A stretch of 64,000 nt of DNA, taken from assembly GCF_900113325.1 (NCBI RefSeq), contig NZ_FOOY01000003.1:407108-471107 (forward strand). The letters are read 5' to 3'. Positions 9,467 through 18,616 of this stretch are shown piece by piece. The stretch is from Sporolactobacillus nakayamae. GTDB lineage: Bacteria; Bacillota; Bacilli; Bacillales; Sporolactobacillaceae. Within the stretch, counting starts at the first letter, position 1. Each line of letters opens with the position of its first letter. The notes under the pieces are model-generated. The model was not told where the DNA came from. It did not search any database and saw only the letters and a program-made list of their open reading frames with translations. Made by a program: the position numbers and the translations under genes.

Positions 9467-10240
9467 TTAACTCCCTAACAAACGCATAAAGTCGCTAAAA
9501 ATTGAGGTCATGGATTCAAAAATAACCCGAAACAGCCCAATAAGCGATGGAAATACAACCAGCAAAACTGCAAAGCCCGCAAGTGTTTTGAGCGGCAGCC
9601 CAACCACGAACACATTGACCTGTGGCACAGTGCGCGCAACGAGACCTACTGCGACATCGACTAAAAAGAGACAGCCAACGATCGGCAGTGCCAACTGTGC
9701 CCCAATCAAGAACATTTGCGCGGTTACTCGAGCGACAAATTCAGCAGTTGCTCCTGATCCGAATGCAACACTTAAATCATTGACAGGAATCATTTGAAAG
9801 CTTGATAAGATCCCGTTAATCAGCATGTGGTGCGCATTGACACCAAGAAAAAAGAGCAATTGCAACAGATACAAGAACTGACCGGTCAAGGGTGTTGGAA
9901 CACCACTCTCCGGACTAATAACATTTGCAATAGCAAATCCGATCTGCATATCGATAAACGCACCGGCAAGCTGGACTCCATAAGTGATAATTCCTGCGAC
10001 AAATCCCATGGACAAACCAACAAGAATCTCTTTGAGCAAAAGTAGAACAAATCGTCCGTCAAGCGGGACAGTCTGACTCTCAAGCATCGTCACGTCAACT
10101 AACAAAGCAAGCACAGCCGCAAGTCCAATCTTCACCGGTGCGGGTATCGTCCGATATGAGAAGATTGGCATGGTGGCAATGAAGCTGATCAGTCGTGCAA
10201 AGATTAATAACAATAAGGGAAGTGCATTAAATAATGACAA
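9467..10240 (-). CDS. fliR: Flagellar type III export gate protein FliR
   Basis: FliR joins FliP and FliQ in the export-gate core. The 257-residue protein is almost entirely hydrophobic, with about six membrane segments and family features such as the GFVAGIITYGVQLAGAFID segment. The start appears to be TTG, preceded by AAAGGG at long spacing; no in-frame ATG nearby fits better. It lies between fliQ and flhB, the invariant order fliP-fliQ-fliR-flhB. Confidence 0.95.
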   Translation of the reverse strand: MSLFNALPLLLLIFARLISFIATMPIFSYRTIPAPVKIGLAAVLALLVDVTMLESQTVPLDGRFVLLLLKEILVGLSMGFVAGIITYGVQLAGAFIDMQIGFAIANVISPESGVPTPLTGQFLYLLQLLFFLGVNAHHMLINGILSSFQMIPVNDLSVAFGSGATAEFVARVTAQMFLIGAQLALPIVGCLFLVDVAVGLVARTVPQVNVFVVGLPLKTLAGFAVLLVVFPSLIGLFRVIFESMTSIFSDFMRLLGS

Positions 10241-10258
10241 GATTCATCTATTCCCTTT

Positions 10259-10528
10259 CTATCGAATGAAGTTCGGTAGATTCGCAAAAATATTCTCGGT
10301 AAACGCGAGCATCTTTGAAAGCATCCATGGTCCGAACAGGATCAATCCGAAGAGTACTGCGACAATCTTCGGAATGAAGGCCAGCGTCTGTTCCTGAATC
10401 TGCGTCGCCGCCTGAAAGATACTGACGATCAGTCCAATGACTAGTGACAGGACCAGTATAGGACCGCCAATCATTAAGACGGCCATGACACTTTGATCGG
10501 CGATCGATAAAATCATTTCAGAACTCAT
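10259..10528 (-). CDS. fliQ: Flagellar type III export gate protein FliQ
   Basis: FliQ is the small two-helix membrane subunit of the export gate. The 89 residues contain two hydrophobic hairpin helices separated by the typical FQAATQIQEQTLAFIPK loop. Size and order (after fliP, before fliR) match the family exactly. It starts with ATG 15 bases after the fliP stop. Confidence 0.96.
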   Translation of the reverse strand: MSSEMILSIADQSVMAVLMIGGPILVLSLVIGLIVSIFQAATQIQEQTLAFIPKIVAVLFGLILFGPWMLSKMLAFTENIFANLPNFIR

Positions 10529-10543
10529 TCGGTATCACCTTTC

Positions 10544-11218
10544 TCAGAAACTCTTAAGCAAAGACTCAACGATTAGGTACCAGCCATCCACCATGATAAA
10601 GAGTAAGATTTTAAATGGAAGTGAAATCATTACCGGCGGCAGCATCATCATACCCATCGCCATCAAGATACTGGCCACCACCATATCAATGACGAGAAAC
10701 GGGATAAAAATCATAAATCCCATCTGAAAAGCAGTTTTCAGTTCACTTATTGTGAAAGCCGGAATAAGCGCCGTTAACGGAATCTCGCTCACCTTTTTCG
10801 GAGACTTATAATTTCCGTAACTGAGAAACAGCTGCAAGTCCTTCTCCCGTGTTTCCTTCGCCATAAATTCCTTTATCGGTATCTGCGCTTTCGACAATGC
10901 CTGTTTTTGTGAAATTTCTTTCTTCATATAAGGCTGAATGGCATCAGTATTAATTTGACCGTACACCGGCGCCATAACAAAGAAAGTAAGGAATAAAGCG
11001 AGACCGATTAACACTTGATTAGGAGGCATCTGCTGGGTTGACAACGATGTCCTCACAAAAGAAAGTACAATAATGATTCGGGTAAAACAGGTCATGAGTA
11101 CCAGAATCGCCGGCGCGAGTGAGAGCACCGTCAGGACAAGCAATAATTGCAGTGTTGTTGCCACATCCTGAGGCTGACTCGTGAAAAAGTCGGCAGGAAT
11201 ACCAGGTATGCTATTCAT
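10544..11218 (-). CDS. fliP: Flagellar type III export gate protein FliP
   Basis: FliP forms the pentameric base of the export-gate core. The 224-residue protein has the family segments RIIIVLSFVRTSLSTQQMPP, LALFLTFFVMAPVY and FLVIDMVVASILMAMGMMM, and four membrane helices. The N-terminus looks like a short, uncharged leader before the first helix. It starts with ATG overlapping the fliO stop by 4 bases. Confidence 0.96.
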   Translation of the reverse strand: MNSIPGIPADFFTSQPQDVATTLQLLLVLTVLSLAPAILVLMTCFTRIIIVLSFVRTSLSTQQMPPNQVLIGLALFLTFFVMAPVYGQINTDAIQPYMKKEISQKQALSKAQIPIKEFMAKETREKDLQLFLSYGNYKSPKKVSEIPLTALIPAFTISELKTAFQMGFMIFIPFLVIDMVVASILMAMGMMMLPPVMISLPFKILLFIMVDGWYLIVESLLKSF

Positions 11219-11904
11219 TTTTTCCTGACCTCCTGAATCAAAGCACTTAATTGATTGGAACGCTCTTTGTTCAGTACATCGAGCTGTTTTTGAAATTCAT
11301 TTTGTACCGGTGTCGTTCTGTCTTGTCCATCGGTTGTTGATTTTGAACGGCGTAGTGCGTGATCAGTCGTCCATTTGAGTGCTTTGAGCACATTCTCTTC
11401 AAATGGATCGGGAGAATCAGAATGACGTGTCAGCGATTGAATCACATCTGGATCTTTGATTTCCTTAAGTAACTGAACGGTTTCACCAACACCGACAACA
11501 AGAACCTCATCACCAACGCGAATGAGCTGTAAGGAGCGATTTGCTCCTAATGAGACACCGCCCATGTTTTTCAGCGAATGAACTTGAGTGAATTTCCCGG
11601 TGCGTTTCACAACAAAATGGTAAAGTAAGTAAATCAATGCGAGTACGATCAGCAAAGCAAAGAACAATTTGATAAAGGTTACAAATAGGTTTGAGTTTCC
11701 ATAATTAACCGATTTTGTCTTTTGAGTACTCGTGCTGTTACTCGTCGGTTGATTGTCTGTTTTTTGAGTTTTTTGCCCATTTTCAATCCACTCTTTTACC
11801 GTATTATCCTCTGATTCCGCATGGGAGATCGAAATAGGATCGATTAAAAAGAATAAGATCAAGCAAAAAGCAAGCGCTAATTTAAACCAATGAGTTCTCT
11901 TCAC
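11215..11904 (-). CDS. fliO: Flagellar biosynthesis protein FliO (FliZ in Bacillus)
   Basis: FliO helps stabilise FliP during export-gate assembly. The 229-residue protein has an N-terminal signal-like segment ending near SISHAES, a Ser/Thr/Gln-rich extracytoplasmic linker, one membrane helix at about 75-95, then a conserved cytoplasmic domain with SLGANRSLQLIRVGDEVLVVGVGE. The start is GTG behind a GGATGAG site, 6 bases after the cheY stop. Placement between cheY and fliP identifies it as Bacillus fliZ (fliO). Confidence 0.9.
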   Translation of the reverse strand: MKRTHWFKLALAFCLILFFLIDPISISHAESEDNTVKEWIENGQKTQKTDNQPTSNSTSTQKTKSVNYGNSNLFVTFIKLFFALLIVLALIYLLYHFVVKRTGKFTQVHSLKNMGGVSLGANRSLQLIRVGDEVLVVGVGETVQLLKEIKDPDVIQSLTRHSDSPDPFEENVLKALKWTTDHALRRSKSTTDGQDRTTPVQNEFQKQLDVLNKERSNQLSALIQEVRKK

Positions 11905-11910
11905 AAATAC

Positions 11911-12273
11911 TCATCCAATCGCTTTCTTGATTGCCTCGATGACACGGTCAGGTTGAAACGGCTTAACGATAAAATCCTTCGCACCCGCTTGGATCGCGTC
12001 AATAACCATTGACTGCTGACCCATGGCGGAGCACATAATTACTTTGCAATTAGGGTCAATGCTTTTTATTTTCTTAAGCGCGTTGATCCCATCCATTTCA
12101 GGCATCGTGATATCCAAAGTCACCAAATCAGGTTTAAATTCTTCGTACTTAGCTACCGCTTCGTTACCATTAGCTCCTTCGCCGCAAACCTCATAACCAT
12201 TTTTGGTTAAAATGTCTTTTAACATCATTCTCATAAAAGCAGCGTCATCAACAACAAGTATGCGTCCTGCCAC
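11911..12273 (-). CDS. cheY: Chemotaxis response regulator CheY
   Basis: CheY-P binds the flagellar switch (FliM and FliY). The 120-residue single receiver domain has the acidic pair in VVDDAAF, phospho-acceptor Asp in TLDITMPEMDG, a Ser/Ala site (CSAMGQ) and Lys in FIVKPF. The start is GTG behind GGAGGGATTAAC. It sits between fliY and fliO, as in B. subtilis, where FliY and CheC both dephosphorylate it. About 100 bases separate it from fliY without another gene. Confidence 0.97.
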   Translation of the reverse strand: MAGRILVVDDAAFMRMMLKDILTKNGYEVCGEGANGNEAVAKYEEFKPDLVTLDITMPEMDGINALKKIKSIDPNCKVIMCSAMGQQSMVIDAIQAGAKDFIVKPFQPDRVIEAIKKAIG

Positions 12274-12375
12274 GTTAATCCCTCCGGTTTCATTTATCAG
12301 AAATATATTAATCTGCCAGAGCGCATAAGCGAATCTGCCAGGAAAAAAAGCGATACAAACAGTTCCATGCTCGTC

Positions 12376-13569
12376 TTACAGATTTTTAATTCGGTCGCTT
12401 TGGTCAAGTATCTCTGTAATGCGGATACCGAAATTTTCGTCGACCACGACAACTTCGCCCTTTGCGATATACTTTTGATTAACCAAGATATCAATCGCCT
12501 CACCGGCGAGCTTGTCTAATTCAATGATTGAACCGGGACCAAGTTCCAAAACATCTTTAATTGTTTTCTTTGTATGGCCAAGTTCAACACTAACGTCAAG
12601 TGGAATATCCATCAACAGATTAAGATTTCTCGGCATCGGTTGTTCTCTTGACGGAGGTTCTTCATTAAAATCGGAAAAGCGTACGGGATGGACGTCCTCA
12701 TGAGGTATTGCACGCTCCTGAGCATGACTCGCCGCAGGCGCCTCAGGGGCCAAAGCCACAGCCGCCTCTTTTCGAGCTGAATCGTTGCTCATGTCCTTGG
12801 ACATAGCTGGTATCATCTCTTCTGCACGTTCGCTTGGCTCATTAGGTACGGAGTTTTGTCCACCCGTTTCTTTAACAAGTAAATTGACGAGTTGCTTACC
12901 AAAATCAATTGGAATCAACTGCATGATATGTGAATCCACAAGATCGCCAATCTTTAATTGAAATGAGATTTCAAACATAATCTCATCCTTTGGCAGATTT
13001 TCAATTCCTTGATTCGTTTTAACATTCATCAGACTCAACTTTGGTGGTGAAATATCGATTCGCCGATTAAAAACGGTCGACATAGCGGTAGACGAAGAGC
13101 CCATCATCTGGTTCATTGCTTCCTGTACCGCACTCATTTCCATATCACTGATCTGTTCGGCTGGATTCGTTCCATCTCCACCCATCATTAGGTTTGCGAT
13201 GACACTGGCGTCACGTGTCTTAATGACAAGCATGCAGGAACCCTGAAAGCCCTCCGTATAATTTACAAGCACAGAAACATGTGGAACGGGAAACTCTTCA
13301 GACAAATTATTACGATTAACTAAATGTACTTGCGGTGTTGTGATTTCGACTTTCTTATTCAATATGGTGGATAATGCAGTTGCCGCGCTACCGAAAGAAA
13401 TATTACCGATTTCACCAAGTACATCTTCATCTAAATCGGACATATCTTCTACAATTTTGCGATCCAGTTGCGTATCTGACTCAGATGCGTTCATTTGTTC
13501 TAAATTTTGGCTCTGACTGTTTCCAAGAAGCGCATCAATTTCTTCTTGCGAAAGTTGTCCGTCACTCAT
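12376..13569 (-). CDS. fliY: Flagellar switch protein and CheY-P phosphatase FliY
   Basis: FliY replaces FliN in Bacillus switches and also dephosphorylates CheY-P. It carries an N-terminal CheY-binding motif (LSQEEIDALLG), a CheC-like domain with two active-site repeats (LGEIGNISFGSAA and AVQEAMNQMMGSS), an acidic, Pro/Ala/Glu-rich linker at about 235-300, and a C-terminal FliN domain (LDVSVELGHTKKTIKDVLEL). I chose the ATG giving MSDGQLSQ, 9 bases past GAGGAGG; an earlier ATG abuts that site. The start overlaps the fliM stop. About 397 residues. Confidence 0.95.
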   Translation of the reverse strand: MSDGQLSQEEIDALLGNSQSQNLEQMNASESDTQLDRKIVEDMSDLDEDVLGEIGNISFGSAATALSTILNKKVEITTPQVHLVNRNNLSEEFPVPHVSVLVNYTEGFQGSCMLVIKTRDASVIANLMMGGDGTNPAEQISDMEMSAVQEAMNQMMGSSSTAMSTVFNRRIDISPPKLSLMNVKTNQGIENLPKDEIMFEISFQLKIGDLVDSHIMQLIPIDFGKQLVNLLVKETGGQNSVPNEPSERAEEMIPAMSKDMSNDSARKEAAVALAPEAPAASHAQERAIPHEDVHPVRFSDFNEEPPSREQPMPRNLNLLMDIPLDVSVELGHTKKTIKDVLELGPGSIIELDKLAGEAIDILVNQKYIAKGEVVVVDENFGIRITEILDQSDRIKNL

Positions 13570-14560
13570 CGACGTCATCCTCCTCTGTTATGGTTTTTAT
13601 GATTTGGACAGCAATTCTTTTTTGACGTTTTCCCGGCTGTGCAATAAATTTAGAGAATTCGCCGACATCAATCCTCAACGGCTGATTTAAATGCTGATCC
13701 AATTTGATGACGTCCCCAACGTTTAAGTTTAATAGCTCATTGACCGTTATTTGTGAATGACCAAGATTTGCAGTCAATGTGACGTATGAATGTTCCACAC
13801 TCTTTTTCAGAGATTGATATTCTTCCGTTGTGATATCGTTTTTCTTCTCGCTCATCCAATAATGCATAGACAATTTAGGTATTATCGGTTCAAGTACCAC
13901 ATGTGGCAGACAAAGATTAATCATTCCGCTTGATTTTCCAATCATTGCGGATAGTGAGATAACAATCACCGTTTCATTCGGTGAAACCAATTGAAGAAAT
14001 TGAGGGTTGGTCTCAAGTTCAATCAAGATAGGATCAATGTCGTGCTCAACAGAGGACCATGCTTCTTTTAAGGCAGGTAAGCTGCCTTCAAAAAGCCCCT
14101 TCATCAAATCTGTTTCGATTTCAGTTAAATTTTCAATTTTGTTCATGCTTTCGCCGCTTCCGCCAAGCAATCGATCAAGCATTGCATAAGCGATGTTCGG
14201 ATTAACTTCAGCGATCAAATGCCCCTCCAGCGGCGGTGCCTCAATAATGTTCAGGACTGTCGCGGATGGAATTGAGCGAATAAATTCCTCATAGGGCAAT
14301 TGGTCAACCGAAGCAACAGATATTTGAACATAAGTTCTCAGCTGTGCCGAAAAATAGGAAGTCAGCAACCGCGCATAATTCTCATGTATGCGTGTCAAAC
14401 TGCGAATCTGATCCTTCGAAAAGCGAAGCGCGCGTTTAAAATCGTAAACACGTATTTTTGATTTTTTTTCCTCGCTTTTTAATTCTTCTGCATCCATTTC
14501 GCCTGTTGACAGTGCGGAGAGCAGCGCATCAATCTCAGATTGTGAAAGTACGTCGGCCAT
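13562..14560 (-). CDS. fliM: Flagellar motor switch protein FliM
   Basis: FliM forms the middle of the C-ring and receives CheY-P. The 332-residue protein has the N-terminal CheY-binding motif LSQSEIDALLSAL, a CheC-like middle domain (residues about 50-230) without phosphatase residues, and a C-terminal SpoA domain (HSQITVNELLNLNVGDVIKL). The ATG start has an AGGTGGTG site. It lies between fliL and fliY and overlaps the latter. Confidence 0.96.
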   Translation of the reverse strand: MADVLSQSEIDALLSALSTGEMDAEELKSEEKKSKIRVYDFKRALRFSKDQIRSLTRIHENYARLLTSYFSAQLRTYVQISVASVDQLPYEEFIRSIPSATVLNIIEAPPLEGHLIAEVNPNIAYAMLDRLLGGSGESMNKIENLTEIETDLMKGLFEGSLPALKEAWSSVEHDIDPILIELETNPQFLQLVSPNETVIVISLSAMIGKSSGMINLCLPHVVLEPIIPKLSMHYWMSEKKNDITTEEYQSLKKSVEHSYVTLTANLGHSQITVNELLNLNVGDVIKLDQHLNQPLRIDVGEFSKFIAQPGKRQKRIAVQIIKTITEEDDVDE

Positions 14561-14591
14561 TTTTCTTCACCACCTCCAATTTCGCCAGAGA

Positions 14592-15026
14592 TTACTGCAC
14601 AATTTTTTCTGTCGTATATACATGAACTACTGTGCCGCTCTTAAGGAACGCATTAATTCTTTTTTTTACCATGTCTTCCAAATTGGATATGCCTTGCTGA
14701 TCCTGTAAATCACTCGGAGACATTCCTGAAACGGTATAAATAACTGCGTTCTTCACTTGATACGATCGTTTTTCAAGTTCTTCTTTCGTTTCTTTGCTTG
14801 AGACCTGAATATTAAAATCCAATTTGATGAAGTGATCACCTTTTATATTGGTGGTGATTTCTCCGGTAGCAACTGTAAGATTTTTTACAATCTCATCAAT
14901 ATCCGGATCTTTCTCCACTTCACTACCACGACCTAAGTTTGACATAATGAAGAAGGCTGCGATCGTTCCGATGATCATAAGGACCATTAAAATAAAGAGT
15001 ACATTCATTCCTCGGCTTTTGAACAT
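14592..15026 (-). CDS. fliL: Flagellar basal body-associated protein FliL
   Basis: FliL surrounds the stator and supports motor torque. The 144-residue protein has a short cytoplasmic start, a single membrane helix at about residues 7-28 (MNVLFILMVLMIIGTIAAFF) and a periplasm-facing domain with a conserved C-terminal region of stomatin-like fold. Its start overlaps the swrD stop. Length and position before fliM fit the family. Confidence 0.93.
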   Translation of the reverse strand: MFKSRGMNVLFILMVLMIIGTIAAFFIMSNLGRGSEVEKDPDIDEIVKNLTVATGEITTNIKGDHFIKLDFNIQVSSKETKEELEKRSYQVKNAVIYTVSGMSPSDLQDQQGISNLEDMVKKRINAFLKSGTVVHVYTTEKIVQ

Positions 15027-15241
15027 CTAAACACACCTTCTTCTGCATTCAAGCCCGACAGTAAAGAGATTTCTTTTAGAAATTTAATCACAATCTGGCT
15101 GACTTCCTCCGGAGATTCTTTGACAATCAGCTTCTTCCCGTTTGTCAATGTGATCGTTGTATCCGGAAGCGATTCCACCTGCTCAATTAAAAATGGGTTA
15201 AGTACAAAGGATTGGTTATTAAAATGGGTTAATTGAATCAT
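15005..15241 (-). CDS. swrD: FlbD-family flagellar protein SwrD
   Basis: Small FlbD-family protein; in B. subtilis the equivalent gene between flgE and fliL is swrD, which raises motor power for swarming. The about 78 residues contain the family pattern MIQLTHFNNQSFVLNP, then IEQVESLPDTTITLTNGKK and a C-terminal helix. The start is uncertain: an ATG at 15241 fits the family N-terminus, while a GTG three codons earlier (15250) is also possible; neither has a good ribosome binding site. Its 3' end overlaps fliL. Confidence 0.85.
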   Translation of the reverse strand: MIQLTHFNNQSFVLNPFLIEQVESLPDTTITLTNGKKLIVKESPEEVSQIVIKFLKEISLLSGLNAEEGVFRCSKAEE

Positions 15242-15301
15242 CCTCGCCACAAAATGCGCTGGGCAACGAGACCGCCCAGCTCATTCATCTCCTCTATTTA
15301 T

Positions 15302-16105
15302 TTATCGTTTCAACTGCACTAATTCTTGAAGAATCTGGTCCGCTGTTGTTACCGTTCGTGCATTCGCTTGGTACGCACGCTGCGCTTCAATCAATGCAGT
15401 CATTTCATCCGTCAAATCAACGTTCGAACCTTCAAGAGCATTTTGAACAATCTTGCCTTGACCGTTTGTAGTTGGATCGACTCTATAGTTCCCTGATGCT
15501 TGGCTTGGTTGAAAAAGCGAATTGCCAATTTTTTCAAGGCCAGCCGGATTAGGAAATGTAAATACTTCGATTCGTCCTAAGTTTACACTGGAAGTTGTCG
15601 TGCCGTCGCCGTTATCAATGGCATTATTAAGTGTACCAATGATCTCCCCCTGACCGTTAATAGTAAACGCGCTGCAATCAGTTAAATCATACGTTGTATT
15701 TTCATTAACCATTGTAATTTGCATTCCTTGGGATGTAACTAATCGTGTACCGGCAGTATTCAATTTCAAATCACCGGCTCTTGTGTAATAGGTATTCGTC
15801 CCATCAGTTACCTGAAAATAACCTTCACCATTAATTGCTACGTCATAAGGATTTCCTGTCGGATTCACCACACCGTTTGTCACAATGTTGTCAATGGAGC
15901 CTGTTTGCGCGCCAAGACCAACCTGAACGGCATTTTTATTTGTACTTGAGCCTTGGATGTTGTTATTAAACAAATCTTCAAAGTTGATTCTTGCTTTCTT
16001 ATAACCGGTTGTGCTGACGTTGGAGATGTTGTTTCCGATGACATCCAAGCTTGTCTGGAAGTTCTTCAATCCTGAAACACCTGATCCTAATGAGCGTAAT
16101 AACAT
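15302..16105 (-). CDS. flgE: Flagellar hook protein FlgE
   Basis: This rod/hook-family protein corresponds to the hook subunit of Bacillus (once called flgG there). It has the N-terminal rod motif (LDVIGNNISNVSTTGYKKA), a central domain with the IDNIVTNGVV and VAINGEGYFQV segments, and the C-terminal SNVDLTDEMTALIEAQRAYQ motif. I chose the ATG giving MLLRSLGSG behind AAAGGAGGAAATCATT; the longer reading has 12 extra residues and no such site. 267 residues is close to the B. subtilis hook protein. Naming as FlgE rather than FlgG rests on operon position after flgD. Confidence 0.9.
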   Translation of the reverse strand: MLLRSLGSGVSGLKNFQTSLDVIGNNISNVSTTGYKKARINFEDLFNNNIQGSSTNKNAVQVGLGAQTGSIDNIVTNGVVNPTGNPYDVAINGEGYFQVTDGTNTYYTRAGDLKLNTAGTRLVTSQGMQITMVNENTTYDLTDCSAFTINGQGEIIGTLNNAIDNGDGTTTSSVNLGRIEVFTFPNPAGLEKIGNSLFQPSQASGNYRVDPTTNGQGKIVQNALEGSNVDLTDEMTALIEAQRAYQANARTVTTADQILQELVQLKR

Positions 16106-16179
16106 AATGATTTCCTCCTTTTGTTTGACTGCTTCAGTCATTCCACAGCCTCAGCTCTCCTTAAAAAGGTCCAGCTGGT

Positions 16180-16578
16180 TTACTGATTAATCACGATTGT
16201 CCCATTGATATTTGAGAAAATTCTTGTTCGCGCTTCATCGATGCCCATTGCCGTAATAACCGTTTGATTTGATGTATTGACCACCAACGCCGCGTCCTTG
16301 GTTAAAACGAGTGAGTCATTAATTCCCATTTTTTTTGCTTCTTGCATTTTCGTATGAATCAACTGCCATTCACTCTGCGATATGTGAATATTGCGTACAT
16401 CCATACGTTCACGCGCGTGTTTTGATAGTTTCACAGGCAACCTGTCACATTCATTCCTAAGATTTTGAGAGAAGGATAGATGCGGCCTTTCTTCCTTCTT
16501 CTTAGTAGGATCGCCCTTTACTTGTTTCGACGGCACCCGCGGTAATGGCTGATAGGAAAAAGTGTTTATCTTAGTCAC
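16180..16578 (-). CDS. Flagellar operon protein of the TIGR02530 type
   Basis: A 132-residue protein of the conserved but poorly characterised family found between flgD and the hook gene in many Bacillota. The family core is visible: LSKHARERMDVRNIHIS followed by a block around DSLVLTKDAALVVNTSNQTVITA. The start is a GTG overlapping the flgD stop by 8 bases. Functional annotation is by family and context only: an accessory to hook assembly is likely but not shown. Confidence 0.8.
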   Translation of the reverse strand: MTKINTFSYQPLPRVPSKQVKGDPTKKKEERPHLSFSQNLRNECDRLPVKLSKHARERMDVRNIHISQSEWQLIHTKMQEAKKMGINDSLVLTKDAALVVNTSNQTVITAMGIDEARTRIFSNINGTIVINQ

Positions 16579-17041
16579 TCTGACCCGCCTCTTCAGAATT
16601 GCTGATCTCGCTAATCGAAGAAGGATCTACTTCATATCCATTATCCGTTTGATAAGTAACCGCCCCATCTTTCAGACTCACTGCCTGTACAACTCCACTA
16701 ATCGAGTGTGTGTTCGACGTTCCATTGCTATCTGTACTTGTTTCGCTCCAACTAATTTGTTTTCCAATCATGGATGCCTGTTCAGAAAGCGATTGGTCCG
16801 ATTGACTCGCTACTAGTTTATCAATAGCATTACTCATATTCTGAGTCTGTTCCAATGTTGTAAAGTCTGCCATTTGTGAAACAAATTGAGCACTGTCCAT
16901 CGGCGATGTCGGATCTTGATTTGTTAGCTGGGCAATGAGCAGTTTCAAGAAAGAATTTTTGTCAAGCGCACTATTAACACTTGACGTTGAAGAAGTCGAA
17001 CTATTAGTTGCCGTTGATCCCGAGTTTACCGTAATACTCAT
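16571..17041 (-). CDS. flgD: Hook-capping (scaffold) protein FlgD
   Basis: FlgD caps the growing hook. The N-terminal export and capping region is well conserved (LDKNSFLKLLIAQLTNQDPT, then FVSQMADFTTLEQTQNM). At 156 residues it lacks the Ig/Tudor-like C-terminal domains of enterobacterial FlgD, as is normal for Bacillus. The ATG has an AGGAGG site located inside the fliK 3' end, 1 base before the start region, so coupling with fliK is likely. Confidence 0.94.
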   Translation of the reverse strand: MSITVNSGSTATNSSTSSTSSVNSALDKNSFLKLLIAQLTNQDPTSPMDSAQFVSQMADFTTLEQTQNMSNAIDKLVASQSDQSLSEQASMIGKQISWSETSTDSNGTSNTHSISGVVQAVSLKDGAVTYQTDNGYEVDPSSISEISNSEEAGQSD

Positions 17042-17042
17042 T

Positions 17043-18581
17043 TCAAATCACGCCTCCTGTCATCCATTCACTAAACGAATGTTCCTGTTGGTCTTGATCC
17101 GGAGCTGAGGAATGATGATTTTCCCGATGCTGCTTTTGATTTTCCTCTTGTTGATCAGTATTTTGCTGAAATGCGCTTTGATCCTGTCCCTGATACTGGC
17201 TATTGTCAACAGACGCCTGATGAAGTTGTCGATTGACATCAATCTGGGTCAAGGGTATTCCGCGACCCGCACAATCATGTTTCAGCTGTCCTAAATTGCC
17301 TTCAAGTAGGTCTTTCGCCTTTTGCGTCTCCGCAGTTAATTGAGCAGTCAAGCCTTGTTCACCGCGGCTTACAGAAATGACAAGCTTGCCCAGATGCTCA
17401 GGATAAAGGGTAACTGTATAGGACTGAACGCCATTTTTATCAAGTTTAAATGATGACTTTCCTAACCATTCATTTAGATGATCAGCAACCTGCTCGTGCA
17501 AAGAAGCTTGCTTTCCAGGATTTTTCTCTGATTGGAACGTTGCCCATAGTTCCAATTTATTCATTTGTCCTGAGACCGCACGGTGATGATCCGGACGTGT
17601 TTGGTTAGTTGAATTGCGCTCCTCGGATGAAATCATTTTTTTAAACGATGTCTCCTCACTGTCAGCGGCGTGATCGGTCAGACGACCGGGCGTTGCCTTT
17701 GGAGACGCTTGATTTCCTTGGCGTATTAAGCGCGTTTCTGAAGATCTTGATAAGGCTTGCTCAAATCCATTTGCCTGAGAAGACAGCGGTTCACCTAGCC
17801 CTTTCTGATTACCCAAAGAAGATCTCGAAGTTAATGGCTGAACATCATTTAGATAGTCAGGTAACCGACCTTTATCTGAGTTCTGCTTACCACCAACACG
17901 AGTGAGCAGCTCGGATTGCTGTTCAGTCACATTTATTGGATCCTCGACAACCTGCGAACTGACCACCAATTGTCTGCCCTGAACTGCGTTTAATTTGTGT
18001 GTATGATCATCCGTATGCTGAAGCAACGATTCACCCAATGATTGGTTAACGTTATTTGAAAAAGTTTGGCCGACTCTTCTTTGTTTACTCATATGAATCG
18101 ATTGATTTTTCTGCTGACTATCCGCGCGTAAAGGTTCATGCAGCTGATGGACAAAATGATCCGTGATACCTTTTTCGGATATGTTTGTTTTATTAGTGAT
18201 CATTAAATCACCAATTGGCTTCAACGGATCAATGGCCTTAGTCTCAAACACGCCGTTAACTTTCGTCTTGCCTGATTGTGCTGCTAAAGACTGCGCCTTT
18301 TTAACCAGAGATTCCATTTTTTGTGCTGTTATGGCTTCACGAGATTCCATATTTGTTTGGTGAACAGGACTTGCTGTCAACGAATGATCCGTCACTAAAC
18401 GCTTGTTTTGCCCATTTTCTACATTTAACGTAATCGGATTGTTACCCGAATGTTGAATCAAATGGATGACCGACAAAAAAGAGTCTTCTGGTTTCGCTCC
18501 CTTTTTCTTTTTCTTCGAATTATTCCCAGAAAGTACCTGCTCAGCATTATTAGATTTAATAGTGCTCACGTTCGTGCTCAT
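17043..18581 (-). CDS. fliK: Flagellar hook-length control protein FliK
   Basis: FliK measures hook length and triggers the FlhB specificity switch. The 513-residue product has a long low-complexity N-terminal and central part rich in Ser, Gln and Asn, then the conserved C-terminal domain with YTVTLYPEHLGKLVISVS (the L-x-P-x-x-LG-x-V motif) and a Gln-rich tail. I chose the ATG giving MSTNVSTIK, 8 bases from AAAGGAGG; the longer reading begins at a GTG within that site. It lies between motE (ylxF) and flgD. Confidence 0.93.
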   Translation of the reverse strand: MSTNVSTIKSNNAEQVLSGNNSKKKKKGAKPEDSFLSVIHLIQHSGNNPITLNVENGQNKRLVTDHSLTASPVHQTNMESREAITAQKMESLVKKAQSLAAQSGKTKVNGVFETKAIDPLKPIGDLMITNKTNISEKGITDHFVHQLHEPLRADSQQKNQSIHMSKQRRVGQTFSNNVNQSLGESLLQHTDDHTHKLNAVQGRQLVVSSQVVEDPINVTEQQSELLTRVGGKQNSDKGRLPDYLNDVQPLTSRSSLGNQKGLGEPLSSQANGFEQALSRSSETRLIRQGNQASPKATPGRLTDHAADSEETSFKKMISSEERNSTNQTRPDHHRAVSGQMNKLELWATFQSEKNPGKQASLHEQVADHLNEWLGKSSFKLDKNGVQSYTVTLYPEHLGKLVISVSRGEQGLTAQLTAETQKAKDLLEGNLGQLKHDCAGRGIPLTQIDVNRQLHQASVDNSQYQGQDQSAFQQNTDQQEENQKQHRENHHSSAPDQDQQEHSFSEWMTGGVI

Positions 18582-18616
18582 GTTTCTCACCTCCTTTCAA
18601 TGCAGATTTTATCGGA